Both the position numbers and the translations under genes were made by a program. A model generated the notes under the pieces. It did no database searches. It was not told the origin of the DNA and saw nothing but the letters and a program-made list of their open reading frames with translations. Below are positions 1 to 20,585 of a DNA stretch of 64,000 nt, in pieces. How positions within the stretch are numbered: position 1 is the first letter of the stretch; the number at the start of each line of letters is the position of its first letter. The stretch covers positions 14,386,328 to 14,450,327 of the forward strand of contig NC_092019.1 of NCBI RefSeq assembly GCF_042242105.1, read 5' to 3'. This DNA comes from Pempheris klunzingeri. Lineage: Eukaryota > Chordata > Actinopteri > Acropomatiformes > Pempheridae.

Positions 1-81
1 TGTGATAATCTATTATAGTTTTATTATTTACCAACAATCACGAAGTACCACAGCTCTGAATCCGCTAAAAAGACCACTTAC

Positions 82-8843
<8,762 letters not shown>

Positions 8844-9300
8844 GGTGAAAGCTGCTGTGGGGGCCAAATGAGACGCTCAGAACAAGAGTTAGACGAGTAT
8901 ACGGCGGGCTGATGCTTCTGCAGCCGAGCCTCTCAGAGAAGTGATGTCCTCAAAACATTTCTTCATTCATCCCCCACCAGTCCATCGTATTGTTCCCCGA
9001 AATACTGGGAGCGCACGTGGTTCAGTGTATTTGAGACCGAGGTGATGACGCCTGAGAGACGAGCAACAGTGCAGCTGTCAGTGCAGGAGAGATTGAGCTG
9101 TGTCTCCAGGGGTTTCTGAGGAATACTATGCACAAGTGTAAAAAAAACAAAAACACGGCGCCTGAATATTTCCTTAGAAATTGGAAAAAAAAAATGCAGG
9201 GCAGACTGCTCACTGGCTCTCTTTATTCTACACCACCAGAGACTCTCTGTGCAGGGCTCCAATCAAAACCGAGTAGGAATTTGATGTTTCATTTACATCT
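8844..9300 (-). promoter_or_regulatory. Presumed 5' UTR and promoter region of the pde11 gene
   Basis: This is the sequence immediately upstream of the pde11 start codon. It is richer in CG dinucleotides than the introns and includes GCGCACGTGG (an E-box core CACGTG) near 9012. No TATA box or start site can be fixed by eye, and the assignment rests mainly on position. Confidence 0.35.
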
Positions 9301-12300
9301 AACAGGCAGGAGTGTACAGTGTGCAGTAGTAATGTAAGAGTAATGTGCTAGTTTGAAAGCTGCATCTTCAGCCAACATTTATTTATTTATCTATCTATTT
9401 ATTTATTCTACACGTTTATAGTTTAGAGTTACAGGTTAAAATGCTTTAAAGTTGTTCCACTGCAGCAGTCACTGCTGGTGTCTTTTCACCACGATCTTTC
9501 CCCAGATTCATGCAAGTCGTCTAAACTGATCCAAACCATAACCACATTGGTGGTAGATCAGAAGACAACCATATTTTTTCGTAATGTTTTGTGCTAATGG
9601 GTGTTTTGTAAGGCGCAGAGAAACAGCCTACTGTATGTCACTGTTTCAGTATGAAGACTTGCTGTAAACGCACTAATTCTGAGGTCTTTCTGGTTTCAGG
9701 TAATACTGTGCTGGATATTAATCAAATTTCTAAAAACTAATTGATGCTCAGCAAATCTGGGGCCTGGTCCAGGTAGTATTTTGGGAGTGCTGCTTGGTTT
9801 CAGGGGCGAGTAGGGGGTCCAAAGCTAATTTCTGGGTCTCTACAGCAGCAGGTTTTCCAGCCCATGAGGTTAAATTGGCAATTTGAATGGAGAAAATAAC
9901 CAATGTCGCACGTTTCTCCTTTAGAGAGAGGGGGATTAATTTGTCATACTGTTTCAGAGGTTATTGATGAGGTAAGTATAGGAACTACACATTAAGCTGT
10001 ATTTCTGTTTGTGTGTGTGCATCCCTGTAGGGGTTAAGCATCAACTTGCATCTGCGCAATAACTTTATATTAGTGAAATCACTGCAGGCTGTGGCACATT
10101 TACAATGCTGCAACAGGAAATGTAATCCTTAGAGCTGCAGTTCCGCTGGGGCAGAGCAGGGTAATTGGTTACTGGACTTAGCTTAGGCTGCTTGATAGGA
10201 CTTGGGTGTTTTGCTGAGACTTTGGACAAGGTCTCTTGGGAATCCCAATTAAAAAGCAGAATGCAGAATATGGGTCTTGTGAGGGCCAACAAACAAGACA
10301 AACCTTGCTGTTTGGAAAGCAGCCCATGTCATGTCCAAGGAGAGGCAACTGCATTGATTATAAGTCTTGGCTGTGAGCTGACTGAAAACTGGTATTTAGT
10401 TTTCAGGTTTCTGATGTTTCGCTGTCCTATTTTAAAGGCACTGTGTTTTCTCAATCAATTCCTCACTATGAGTAATGGGATCCCACATGAAAACTCTATG
10501 TTCTGCTAAACCATTTTGGATATTTCACATTTCTGTATCTCTTTCTTCCTCAGTGCTTTTCTGACTGTTTCAGTTAGAAAATGGTGATATCCCGTACCAA
10601 TCAGGACTGGTTACATTTAACACAGAATATTTAATCTTATAGTGAGATACGAAGCCAAGATTTCAGGGGCTTTGTTGTTTTCATCTTATAATTGACTATA
10701 TTACAAAATGTGCACAGGAGACCATCAGGCTTTTTGGCCTATTTGTAAAAACAAGGATTATTTTGATTCACCCACTAAGGGTTTTTTAACTGGGACAAAG
10801 TCTCATCAAATGGAGTTCAAGGATTAATATAAAGCAGAGATGAAAAGTCTGAGGAACTCTGCTGACTTTTGGTCATTTCATCAGCGTCTTATGTGCAGTC
10901 TGGAGGGACAAGTTATTCCTATTCATGAGAGCTCAGTCATGGCAGAGTAACAGCACCATGGACAGCGCACATCTAGCCTTCCATTAAATCCTAGAAGAGG
11001 ATGTCCTACAAAATGAGGGCACATTTTCCAAAGCAACGTAAGAATAAGATGATTCTCAGGCTGAAATTTTCTTTTTGCAAAGTCTCTGTGGCTTTGTCTA
11101 AGGCATACAGTCTGAATGTATAACTGTTTCCATGTTGCATAGGAATGGAGACAACGAAACATGACTCCTGTAACCAAACACCATCCACACACAGCTTGTA
11201 TCTGGTGTCAGCGTGCGCTGGCTGGACCCTGCTTGATTTTCATTCCACCCCATGCCTGGTTGTACGAGTTCACCAAACTGTGAACGTGTAATTTTATCAG
11301 ATCCACACTTGATGACCGGATGATGAGCATCCTGAGCAGTGATTGCACACTGGATATGAAAATATTGGCAGAATATGCAATATAAGTCCATTCTGACTCC
11401 CAGCTGTTACTGCTGTAAGTCGACATGATCCAGACTAAAATATTTTCAAAAGGTTATAGCTGATATTTTTATCTCGTCTTAGCAAACCGTGCGATGCGTG
11501 TGATGTTATTTCAGTCTTTAGTCTTTGGTCTTATAAAGGCTCTCTAAACTAGCTCTCTGCTCACATGCTATGTGCTGGATTGGATGTCACTCACTCTGAT
11601 CCTATTGTTTAGTGTAACACCGTCACTCTGGCTGTCCCAGGAATCCAAACCCACCTCACTGGTCACAAGTGAAGACGGACGAGGCAGCACTGTTCTGTCA
11701 ATGAGAGCTTCAACCTTTCCACTCTTATTCATTTGGTCCAAGAAGACTGTTTCCCATATCACACCAGGAAATTTCTCTGGATCAGTGGTGCCTTTCACAA
11801 AAGGCTGAAAAACTAAAACTATCCATTTGATTTCCTCTGTACTACTGCCCAGGTGAGTTAACATGAGAGTGTGTTTTATGATTATTTTTTATATGAATTG
11901 TTTTGTAATTTCTGTATTTCATTATTATTAGCGGGTAATGTAATAGATGTGAAATAGAAGAGGCATCACCAGCTAAGATCATCAGTATCATTTCAACCTA
12001 CAAAACATACATGTTTGCATCTATGCTAGAATGTATGATATAATGTCATATGTGTGTAAACATATCATGTACTTTATGAATCATGATGGTTGTGTGACAT
12101 TTAGAGACAAACTAATGGGAACACCTACTCTCCTGAGTGGTGTTGGTCAAATATTTCAGTCTCTAGACCACTGGGCCTGACATTCATGATGACTTGCTCT
12201 GGATTAACACTCATGATAAAACTATGAGACAAAGCAACGGCTTTGATTAGCTGCCAAGGTTTCATGTAAATTTGGCTTGATTTTCTATATTTTTGCCCTC

Positions 12301-12374
12301 ATGTACTATTCCCTCCCATGCCTTTCATCCTCCCTTCACCCTCCTTTCCTCTGAGTCAGAGCTCCAGCAGCCAA
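9301..12374. other. Intergenic region between the divergent pde11 and spmip4 genes
   Basis: There is no supported protein gene in these 3 kb. On the plus strand a strong donor (CAG followed by GTGAGT) ends at 11852, so 11.5-11.85 kb could hold an untranslated first exon of spmip4. On the minus strand the same stretch is open for about 90 codons without a recognisable domain. I did not find the neuropeptide gene NPVF, which lies next to the spmip4 orthologue in human, but this was only an eye search. Confidence 0.6.
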
Positions 12375-15323
12375 ATGGAGGCTCAGTCAACACTAAACCA
12401 CAGCATCCCGCCTGACTTGAATGGCCATTATCGCTTTGGTTATGGAGGAGCCATCGCGTCTGAGTGAGTGTAAATATATTTGGCATAGACGGTCGAAGAT
12501 AATTGCAGCATTAATCATTTAATACATCAAATGTAGCCTAAGTATAGATTGTTTTACCTTCACAGACATATCACCAGTCAACAACGTTCTAACTATAGTG
12601 GCAGAAAGAAAAGTAAAGTTCGTCTCAACGACCAGCTGTGAGTAGCCATCGATTTATCATAAATATAATCATTATTAACAACAAATTCTCCTCAAATCCC
12701 TGGAAAAATGTATTCCTCATCGGTGATGCAGAATAGTAACATTAGTTTTCTTTCTTTTCTCAGCCTACCAAAACCAACTGATATAAATATGGCGTGAGTA
12801 CATTCTGTGTTAACTTCTGTTGTAGATGCATGAACAGACAATACTTTTTATATTACGTCTTGCATTTAATGTTTCTTGTGTCTGCCCCAAATTTGAATAC
12901 ACTTCACCATCGTTTCATTTCCTAACAGGGAGAAAATGATAAAGATAGGAATCCCAAAAGAGCATCCCTATTCATCCCACATTTCCCAGTTTGCAATGTT
13001 CCCGTCATTCTGCTCTCCAGATGACCCTGAAACAGGAGTAAGAGCGGCCTCCCAACCTTTCCTCAACCCCTTAATCCCAAATAGTGCACCGGACGTCACT
13101 CTGCTGAGCAAAACTATTGGTAAGAGGGCAACATATTGTGGTAAAAGCAGATTAAATAGAACACAGGTTTCCAGAAAGGTTTAAGATGTGTTTCTTCCCA
13201 TGCGCAGGCGGTCCATATAGACATGAGCTCTTAGATTCTCCCATGAAAACCAGAAAGAAAGCTGTTATGTGGGCCGGAGAGCACAGCTTCTTGGATGTGA
13301 GTAATGAAACATATGGCTTCACATTATCATTGAGGTTACCAAATCCATCGAATGACAAATGTTGTACCAACTCTTTCCTCCAGCATTCAAAGCCACTGAT
13401 GGGAGAAAACCAGGTTTTCTACCCAACTCCTCCAAAAAAAGTGTTGCCCAACCCTAAACTCCGTGAATGGGATTTGACATTATGTGAGCGGACAAGCAAC
13501 ATACTGAAAAATTTGGAGAGAACACACTGGATCACCTCCTACCAACTGGACTACACAGGTTGTCCACTACACACAGACTAAACACCGTTAATATGTTAGC
13601 GACTGGTCAAACGTGACTCTGGTGGGGAGTAGGACTGAATGTTATGATAAAAAAAGGCAATCATCATGTGATGCTATATCTACATTATATTAACTTTATA
13701 TGACACGTTGCTTCAGTTCTGTTTCTGTTCAGATGCAGAATGAAGTGAAGGTGAGCAAACAGTGGCGTGCTCTTAGGAGACATAACCTTCTAGTTAGCGT
13801 CACTATAATTAATATATAACAACCGTACACTTAGCTTCCAGTTTCTATGATGGGAATAACAAAGCCCTGATACAGAATAAGGGGTTATCATTCTATACAT
13901 ATGTGATATCCCTATTGCAAGAGATGGCTGAAATGAAATATGATCCCCTGCTTGTGCAAAAAAGTTAAACCACCATCCCTACAAGAAAAGAAAAAATCAC
14001 AGTGCGCTCCTTCTTTTCTCCCCAGTAATTTCAGTCTGGTCCCTTAACAGGAAGCTGACAAAGAATGTATAAAAAACAGAAAACATTTTGGTATTGGAAA
14101 TTTTTAAATCTGTGTACAGCCACTCTGCAAATTAACTACAAGTCCAGTAATAGAATAAACAGGATTTTAACATCAATAATCAATTATACTCCATTGTAGT
14201 ATTTGATATTTAAAGTTTGATTTTTTTTAAAGGATCGGGCCCAGCAAATCCTCTGAAGATAGATGATTTTAAGGAAAAAATAAGTGACCTCACTGGGATG
14301 ACGTCCCATACAGCACAACTGGTAAAATGCCTGAGAACATTGTACCTTTCTCCAACAACATTGACAATGGGCCACATTAATCATGATGAGTTTGTTTCCT
14401 TACAGAGAGAAAGGTCCTTTCCTGTGTTTGTTCCCTCTAAACCAAGAAAAGGATGCAGGAGAAGACAGGGGAGCTGTGTGGGAAGGAGCACCTGCAGTCC
14501 CACTGCTGCTGACCCCCTAAACCAAGCCACTACTTCAGATACTACAAACCAACATAGGCCACAGGAGATCACAGCCAACCATAATGAGGCACCAGATCCC
14601 AACCAAAAGGGTCATAGTCAATCAAAGTACAGCTCTGGCTCCACAGAAGCACAGAGCTCTGGACTGTCCCAGGGGGTCTTACACAAACAACAAACTGAGA
14701 CCAAAAGCTCTGTGTGTGAGGGCAGAGAGAGAGAAAACCGCAAAGTCCAGTTTGATGAAAGTCTCATGCATGTGTCTGTGGCACAGAGCAGCCAAGAGGC
14801 TAACGCTGCCCAGATCGCAGACATAGAGAAACTCCTGGACTCGCACAAACGCCCACTTTCTCAGGGAGAGACGGAGGTCAGAGAGAAAAGCCCGATCGAG
14901 CTGTGTGTAAAGGATGAACCAAGCAGCAAAAAGGAGTATTTTAAAGCTGGAAGAAGAGTATCTAGCCTCGGTCAGTCAGCTGTAGCCAAAGACATGTCAG
15001 GTATTGAATCGCATGCTGAGTTATCATCACGAGCTTCGCAGCAGGACACATTACAAACAGGCAGAGAGCTGCTCTCTAACCCCTGCATCCTGCCGAGGCC
15101 TTCCGTCCTGCCTGGCATTCGCCCGGTGGACAGAGTTGGGGCTGTGGGTAGAGAAGAGGCAGCTCTCAGCCTCCTGGACCTTCAAAATTCTTTCAGTAAG
15201 TCAAACGTCAACCGCATCTTTAACAGCTCTATCACACGTCCTGCTGTGAACCTGAGGGACAATGTAGTCACGGGGAAAAAACATGACTTCTATGGGATCA
15301 ACTGTTACTACCTCCATGGATAA
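12375..15323 (+). CDS. spmip4: Sperm-associated microtubule inner protein 4 (C7orf31 family)
   Basis: The human counterpart (C7orf31/SPMIP4) is assigned to the inside of sperm flagellar doublet microtubules; that role is family knowledge. Eight exons: 12375-12463, 12566-12637, 12764-12793, 12929-13119, 13208-13296, 13384-13558, 14233-14321, 14406-15323, giving 550 residues against about 590 in human. Conserved blocks include EHPYSSHI, FAMFPSF, PYRHELLDSPM, NLERTHWITSY, and near the C-terminus LQNSFSK, NLRDN and KHDFYG. The long last exon is Ser/Gln/Thr rich and poorly conserved, as in the human protein. The intron 14322-14405 is only 84 bases and stop-free in frame. The start at 12375 is the first Met of the first recognised exon. 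Human has about 90 more N-terminal residues, so upstream coding exons cannot be excluded. Family identity is secure; the N-terminus is not. Confidence 0.9.
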
Positions 15324-17219
15324 CCTAAAGCCCTTGACATGCTGGAAGCAAATAATAGGCATGACAATCTGAATCTTAGAAGCAAGTAAATACCTAACTG
15401 TAAAATGTAACTCGCTCTGAATACTTCATGTTGAAATTTAAATACTACCGAGTTAATAGCAATGAAATATTTTACTTTGAATATCTGAATTTTTATGCCT
15501 TGAATTTTCCAGGTTATCCAAAATGGTGCAGTTCCAAAAGCTTTAGGGTTGCTGTAAGATGTTGGGATGAAAATGTTGTAAAAGTGTCTGATATTTTGAA
15601 AAATGATGGTCAAATTATAGCCTAAAATAATTCCTCAAAAAAGAAATCAGGTAAAATAACATAGGAAGAGCTAACCTTGGCACTCCACTAGTTAAAGTTA
15701 GAATTTTCCATCTTGAATTTGGCTGATTTAAAAATTTAGATCAAAATTTAAGCTGCTTAAATACAGTTTAAACATTTGATTTTTCTATCTGAATTTTTAA
15801 ACCTTGAAAAAGAATCTACCAAAAACAAAATGAATGGAAGCACATAAATTCAGTTAGATGGTTGTAAAATATTTGAATGCAATATATGTTTCAATTTCTA
15901 CATTACCTATACAGTTGTGGTTAGATTTCACAATAAGATATCCAGTCGCCTCTAAGACTAAAAACAAGTACTTGCTCAATGCTTCGTGAATCTAAGCAAA
16001 CAGGCAGCCAGTTTGCAAACATTGTTAATTTGCTCTATGGTTCTATGCATTTCATTTGCAGTAATTACTAGAGCTCAGGATGTGTTACACAGAAATGGGC
16101 TTATATAAGGCTCCCATAAACCGCAGCTCACTGTGAGGGTGAAATAAAAGAAACAGCCTTCAGAGCTCACTTCTGTCAGTTCAGTCTGCCTGCACAGTCC
16201 ACACAGAAGGAATATTCAGCAGCAGTAAATTCATAATGCAGCACAGATGACTACTTTGATCTTTGCTGTAACCTTTCTAATTTTACAGAGGAGAACATTT
16301 GTATGAAGGTGATTCCCCCCCCCCCCCTACATCTGACCCAGAGTTCATCACATTGTGTGGACGCTGTTACAGAATTCATCTCCCTGTATTATAGGTGCTG
16401 CAGTAACCTTCTAGCTCGCCAGAGTGAAAGGAAAAAATGCCTTTTCACACATAATGTGTTGCAGTCAGGCTGACTCTCTGTGAAAGGAGTTTTTTGTGAC
16501 AGTTAGTTCTTCAGCAGCGAGCCTGCAGCCTTGAGTGATATAACAGCCTCTCATTCAGACTTTCAGGGGGAAAAAAACCCCAATGATAATGTTTCTCACC
16601 GCAAAGTGGACCAGTACAATTTTCTTGCTACATACTGTAGACAATATCAAATAGTGAGGCTATTTGTAACATGGAGACCGCTTATCCACAAACAAGATAT
16701 GATTGGTTTTGTTGTTGTAATAGTTGTTTTTGTTCATTTGTTGCTATCGGGTGTGTGCTACATTACAATTACATTACAATACCTGCACTGATGTTGTATT
16801 CTAGGTCATAAACATTTCTAAACCTACTTCAGTTAGTCATTGGACATATGCTAATGTTTTTAATCTCACAAATTATTTGCAAAATATGCTCTTTTTCATT
16901 ACATGTTTCCTATATGCAGAGAGCACGACTGTTGGTGACCTGTGGTTCAGAAACTTGTCCAGCAGGTGGCAGTATTTCATAAATTTAGACCATAAATTCT
17001 CTCATTTATCATTCTGACTGTTGTCGTTTTGTCATGTTGATTTTTGTCGACATAGTTTTGACTAACTCTCTCCCACACTGTTTGTAAAACAGAAAACAGT
17101 CATTCTTTGTCTGCAAGTGGACGCGGGGATGTCACCTTAAATTCGCATCTGCAATTAATAATTAAAATACGAGAATTAAAATGACTTCACCACTTGCAAA
17201 GTGATGAAGTCACTTTGAC
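15324..17219. other. Intergenic region between spmip4 and osbpl3
   Basis: It contains the spmip4 3' UTR and AT-rich sequence. A possible AATAAA lies at about 16143 and a run of 13 C at 16315-16327. No coding sequence is supported. In human, cytochrome c (CYCS) lies between these two genes, but I saw no CYCS-like exon on either strand. Confidence 0.6.
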
Positions 17220-17400
17220 TGTATCTGTACCGTGCGTCCTTGCTTTTGGGGGGTCCTCCTCAACGCGTCATGGAAAAGATGCTGTCAATGATACAGGCCC
17301 CGCCCCTTTAACGATGACGTAGCTCCGATCTGCATTTTAATTGGACATAGCTTCAGTCAGTTACGCACCACCGCCCTCCTCCGTACAGCGGTGGGGAAAC
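17220..17400 (+). promoter_or_regulatory. Probable osbpl3 promoter
   Basis: A CG-rich patch in AT-rich surroundings. It holds an Sp/KLF-type GC box CCCCGCCCC at 17298-17306 and a CRE-like TGACGT at 17315-17320. A candidate untranslated exon with a consensus donor lies just downstream. There is no clear TATA box. The assignment to osbpl3 is inferred from strand and order. Confidence 0.55.
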
Positions 17401-17584
17401 TGATGGTCCTCTGAGCCCCAGAGTGCGGTTGTTGCATGTGTGTGCACGTCGGAGTGAGGAGAGCAGGCTGTGTGTCTGAGCCTGCAGTCCGAGGATCTCT
17501 TCGCCTGCTGCTGTCTGAAAAACCGACTCTTTCCAAAGATCCCTGCCCTCATCACCTGCAATTCACATCTGTAATTCAGTCAAG
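17400..17584 (+). other. Candidate untranslated first exon of osbpl3
   Basis: The GC-richer sequence ends at 17584 in CAAG followed by GTGAGT, a near-perfect splice donor. The next plausible acceptor for the same gene is at about 28437, just before the coding start. The 5' boundary is a guess. Transcript data would be needed to prove linkage. Confidence 0.5.
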
Positions 17585-20109
17585 GTGAGTGCGGTTTTTT
17601 CTCTTTGGCAGGTAAAATTCAGTGGCCTTTTATTAGACAGTTTAATCTTTTACAACAACACAGTAAGTCGTTACGCAACTGAAATCATGACAGCTGAATT
17701 AGTTAAATTCATTTAAAAGTTACACTGCAGCGCCTGTTGTCTTGCTCCTGAAGGCAGCATGTAACAAACATTTAAATGCTTGGAAAGCTTTTCACTGAGA
17801 CAAGGTCAACAGTAAACTACATTTGCTACCACGTCACTTTAAACACTGGGCTAAACTCATAAAATCATAACGTGATATATTCAATGAACACCAGTAGACC
17901 CTTTCAGTCTCCATGGTAACTCTGAGCCCCCCATCCTCTTCCTCCAGAAAAGTAAGTACAAGTTGAAGTCGACTGTCTCCATACAAACCTAATGTACACC
18001 TACCAATGAGTCTCTGTGGTAAGAGTGGCAAGTGATCAGGATAACAAGTCACAGTACAAAACTATGAATAATGTGCTCTCATGAGTGGCTGTGTCTCTCA
18101 CACTGAGTGGATGTAGGTGTGTGAGATGATGATGTGAGTGCAGATAGGATCCATTTTCAGATGTAATCAGGGCTTGAGCTCATCATGTCATGATCACCGC
18201 ACAGTGTTTGGAGACAAAATTATGGCAGAAAAATTGTGGATTTTGCAATATTTCTTTTACACATGAGAATATATATGCTAGTCATCAGCGCACCACACCT
18301 GATAATTAAAATGTTTATTAAAATTCCACATAATGATAGTGATTCTAATACTGAATATGGGGCCTGTGCCAAAACCTTCCAGTCAAATGTCTATAATCCT
18401 TAAAAAAGCTGATGGAGTCAAAGCTGTCTTGTTTGGTAAAATACTACTGTGGCACGCGCACAGAGTAGCTGTAATTTTCAGACTTACTCAGTGTTATCTC
18501 AGCTCTTTTAGGTGTTGTGTCAACAGTGCAACAGAGGAGGCTTTTCAGGAGCTGCTCGGGCCGTGTGTGTTTTGGAACATGGGTGAGTGGGTTGAATAGG
18601 GGCAACTGAGAGTTTCTGTAAAAAAAAGTCTGTCATGACACAAAGAAGCCCGTATCCTGCCCCAGATTGGTGAAGGGTAAAGTCACCTACACTGGGTAGA
18701 AGACTGGAGACTTTGCTTGTTGCCAATATGTTACTCCTGCAGGTTTCCTATCACACCCAAGTCTGTAATTGCAGTGTAGCACGGAGACTGGAGAGGGACA
18801 GGAATCAGTAGAATCTGTGGAATGTAGCAGAGGGGAAAAACACCCTTGTTTTTTTTTTCTGTACGATATATTCAGAATATATGTTTAAAACAACTTTGGG
18901 AGATTGCATTAAGATGAAGGTTTTTGTGTTGAGTCCTTAGATGGAGTGTTTGTGTAGTTTTCCAGCTCATCATATACTTCAGGAGTATACTGTCATATTG
19001 CAGAATACTGTGCAGATAGCTTGTCCAGTGCATTGATAATTACCAATCAATAATTCATTGATTAACTCCCTACTGAGATAGTTGAGGAGGATGTACATAG
19101 AGAATGTATTATAGAATGTATAGTAAATATTATAAGTCACACAGTAACTCGTGCAGCAGGGTCTGCTCCAAAGAGAAAAATATCAGGCCTACTCTTTTGA
19201 ATATCCACCAAACAACAACTGAATAATGCAGGAAGTAGATAAATAGGACCTGCAGAGCAGCTGTTGTGAGCGTCTTGTGCATGTGGCAGGTGTTGCCTCT
19301 TTTTGTGTGGGCAGCAGGCCTGCATAAATAATTAGTGTGGTTTCATATGTAAACAGGTAGATGTGGTTTTAGGCATGCAGTGGAGAAACTGAAGTTTTTG
19401 ACCATGTCTGCTTGTTCGTATGTTTCAAATTCAATTTGAAGGAATGTTTTTATTTGGTAAAAAACATATATAGTAGTCGCAGTACAAAAAAAGCCTGGGA
19501 AAAACAATTATATTACAGTTTCACTTGTGAATCTCAGATGGATGAGACCACTGTCTTGATGTTTTGTCTGTCTGATTGTTCCCTTTTCAAAGTCACCCGG
19601 ACTATCTCAGTGATTTTTCTCCAGCCTCCTCCAGGTATCAGACAGGCTGAAGGAAGTTCAAAGACTGATTTCATAAGTCCCCCAGACTGCCAGATATCAG
19701 CATGAAATTTTAACAAGGCTCGCAGATACTTTTAACTTAAAAACAAAAGCTCACTCCACAAGCACAAACATGTTTTCACTGAACTCCTCCACACAGCCTG
19801 GGTCATTCTTTCAATTTGTAGGACTGAATAATTTAAAATGTATTTTGCAACCATCATGTATGGCACCTCTGATGTACATGAATAATGCAGGAAAATCATA
19901 TTTTCAACTTACCTTTCACATTTTTACATTTGGACAAATGGTAACCAGTGGTCCCTCTATTTAAATTCTGCTAATGGGAAACAATTTTATTTTTCCGTCT
20001 GCACATGATCAGCATCATATCCCTGCTTGTTCTCACGACTGTAGTAGTAACATATTTTTGAGAAAGAGTTCCTTTACTTTCTAGTTTTGACAGTTTCACG
20101 CTAACTGAT

Positions 20110-20585
20110 TAAGATGCTAGAGGCATGGCTCTCAGGATGGCGATGTCGCTCTAGTTCACCACTTCACCAGTTCACCACTTTGATCCAGATATCTTAACAG
20201 CTATTGGGTGGATTGCCATGAAATGTTCTATATTTTGTTTATGGTCCCCAGAGGATAAATCCTAATGACTTTGGTGGTCCCTTGACAGTTAATTTAGCGC
20301 CATTGTTAAGGACAAATTTTATTTTTCCCAATATTTTGGTTTATGACCAAATACCTGCAAAGGCGGTTACAATTGCATCACCCTTAACTGTGCTGTACGT
20401 TGTGTTTAGTAAGAATTAGTGAATATTAGCATGCTAACAGGCTAAACTAAGGTGGTGAAACCAGTAATTATAACCTGCTACACATCAGCATGTTCACATG
20501 CTTATTAAAGCAGCATGTAGCTCAAAGCACTGCTGTGCCTAAATACAGCCTCACAGGGCTGTTTGCATGGCTGTGGACTTTTCAT
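20110..20585 (+). repeat. Dispersed percomorph-type interspersed repeat
   Basis: This matches by memory a repeat found widely in percomorph introns. Signatures are CTCAGGATGGCGATGTCG, GGATTGCCATGAAAT, GGTCCCCAGAGGAT, TTTGGTTTATGACCAAATA, TTAGCATGCTAACAGGCTAA and, at the end, CTCAAAGCACTGCTGTGCC. Its superfamily is unknown to me and it has no coding capacity here. Confidence 0.7.

Noticed and set aside
9301-12360. NPVF neuropeptide gene expected by synteny
   Set aside because: No RFamide-type LPxRFGR-encoding repeats were seen on either strand; the search was by eye only.
14381-15249. Several overlapping frames within the last spmip4 exon
   Set aside because: The main frame continues the conserved protein to its C-terminal FSK and KHDFYG motifs; the others are shadows.
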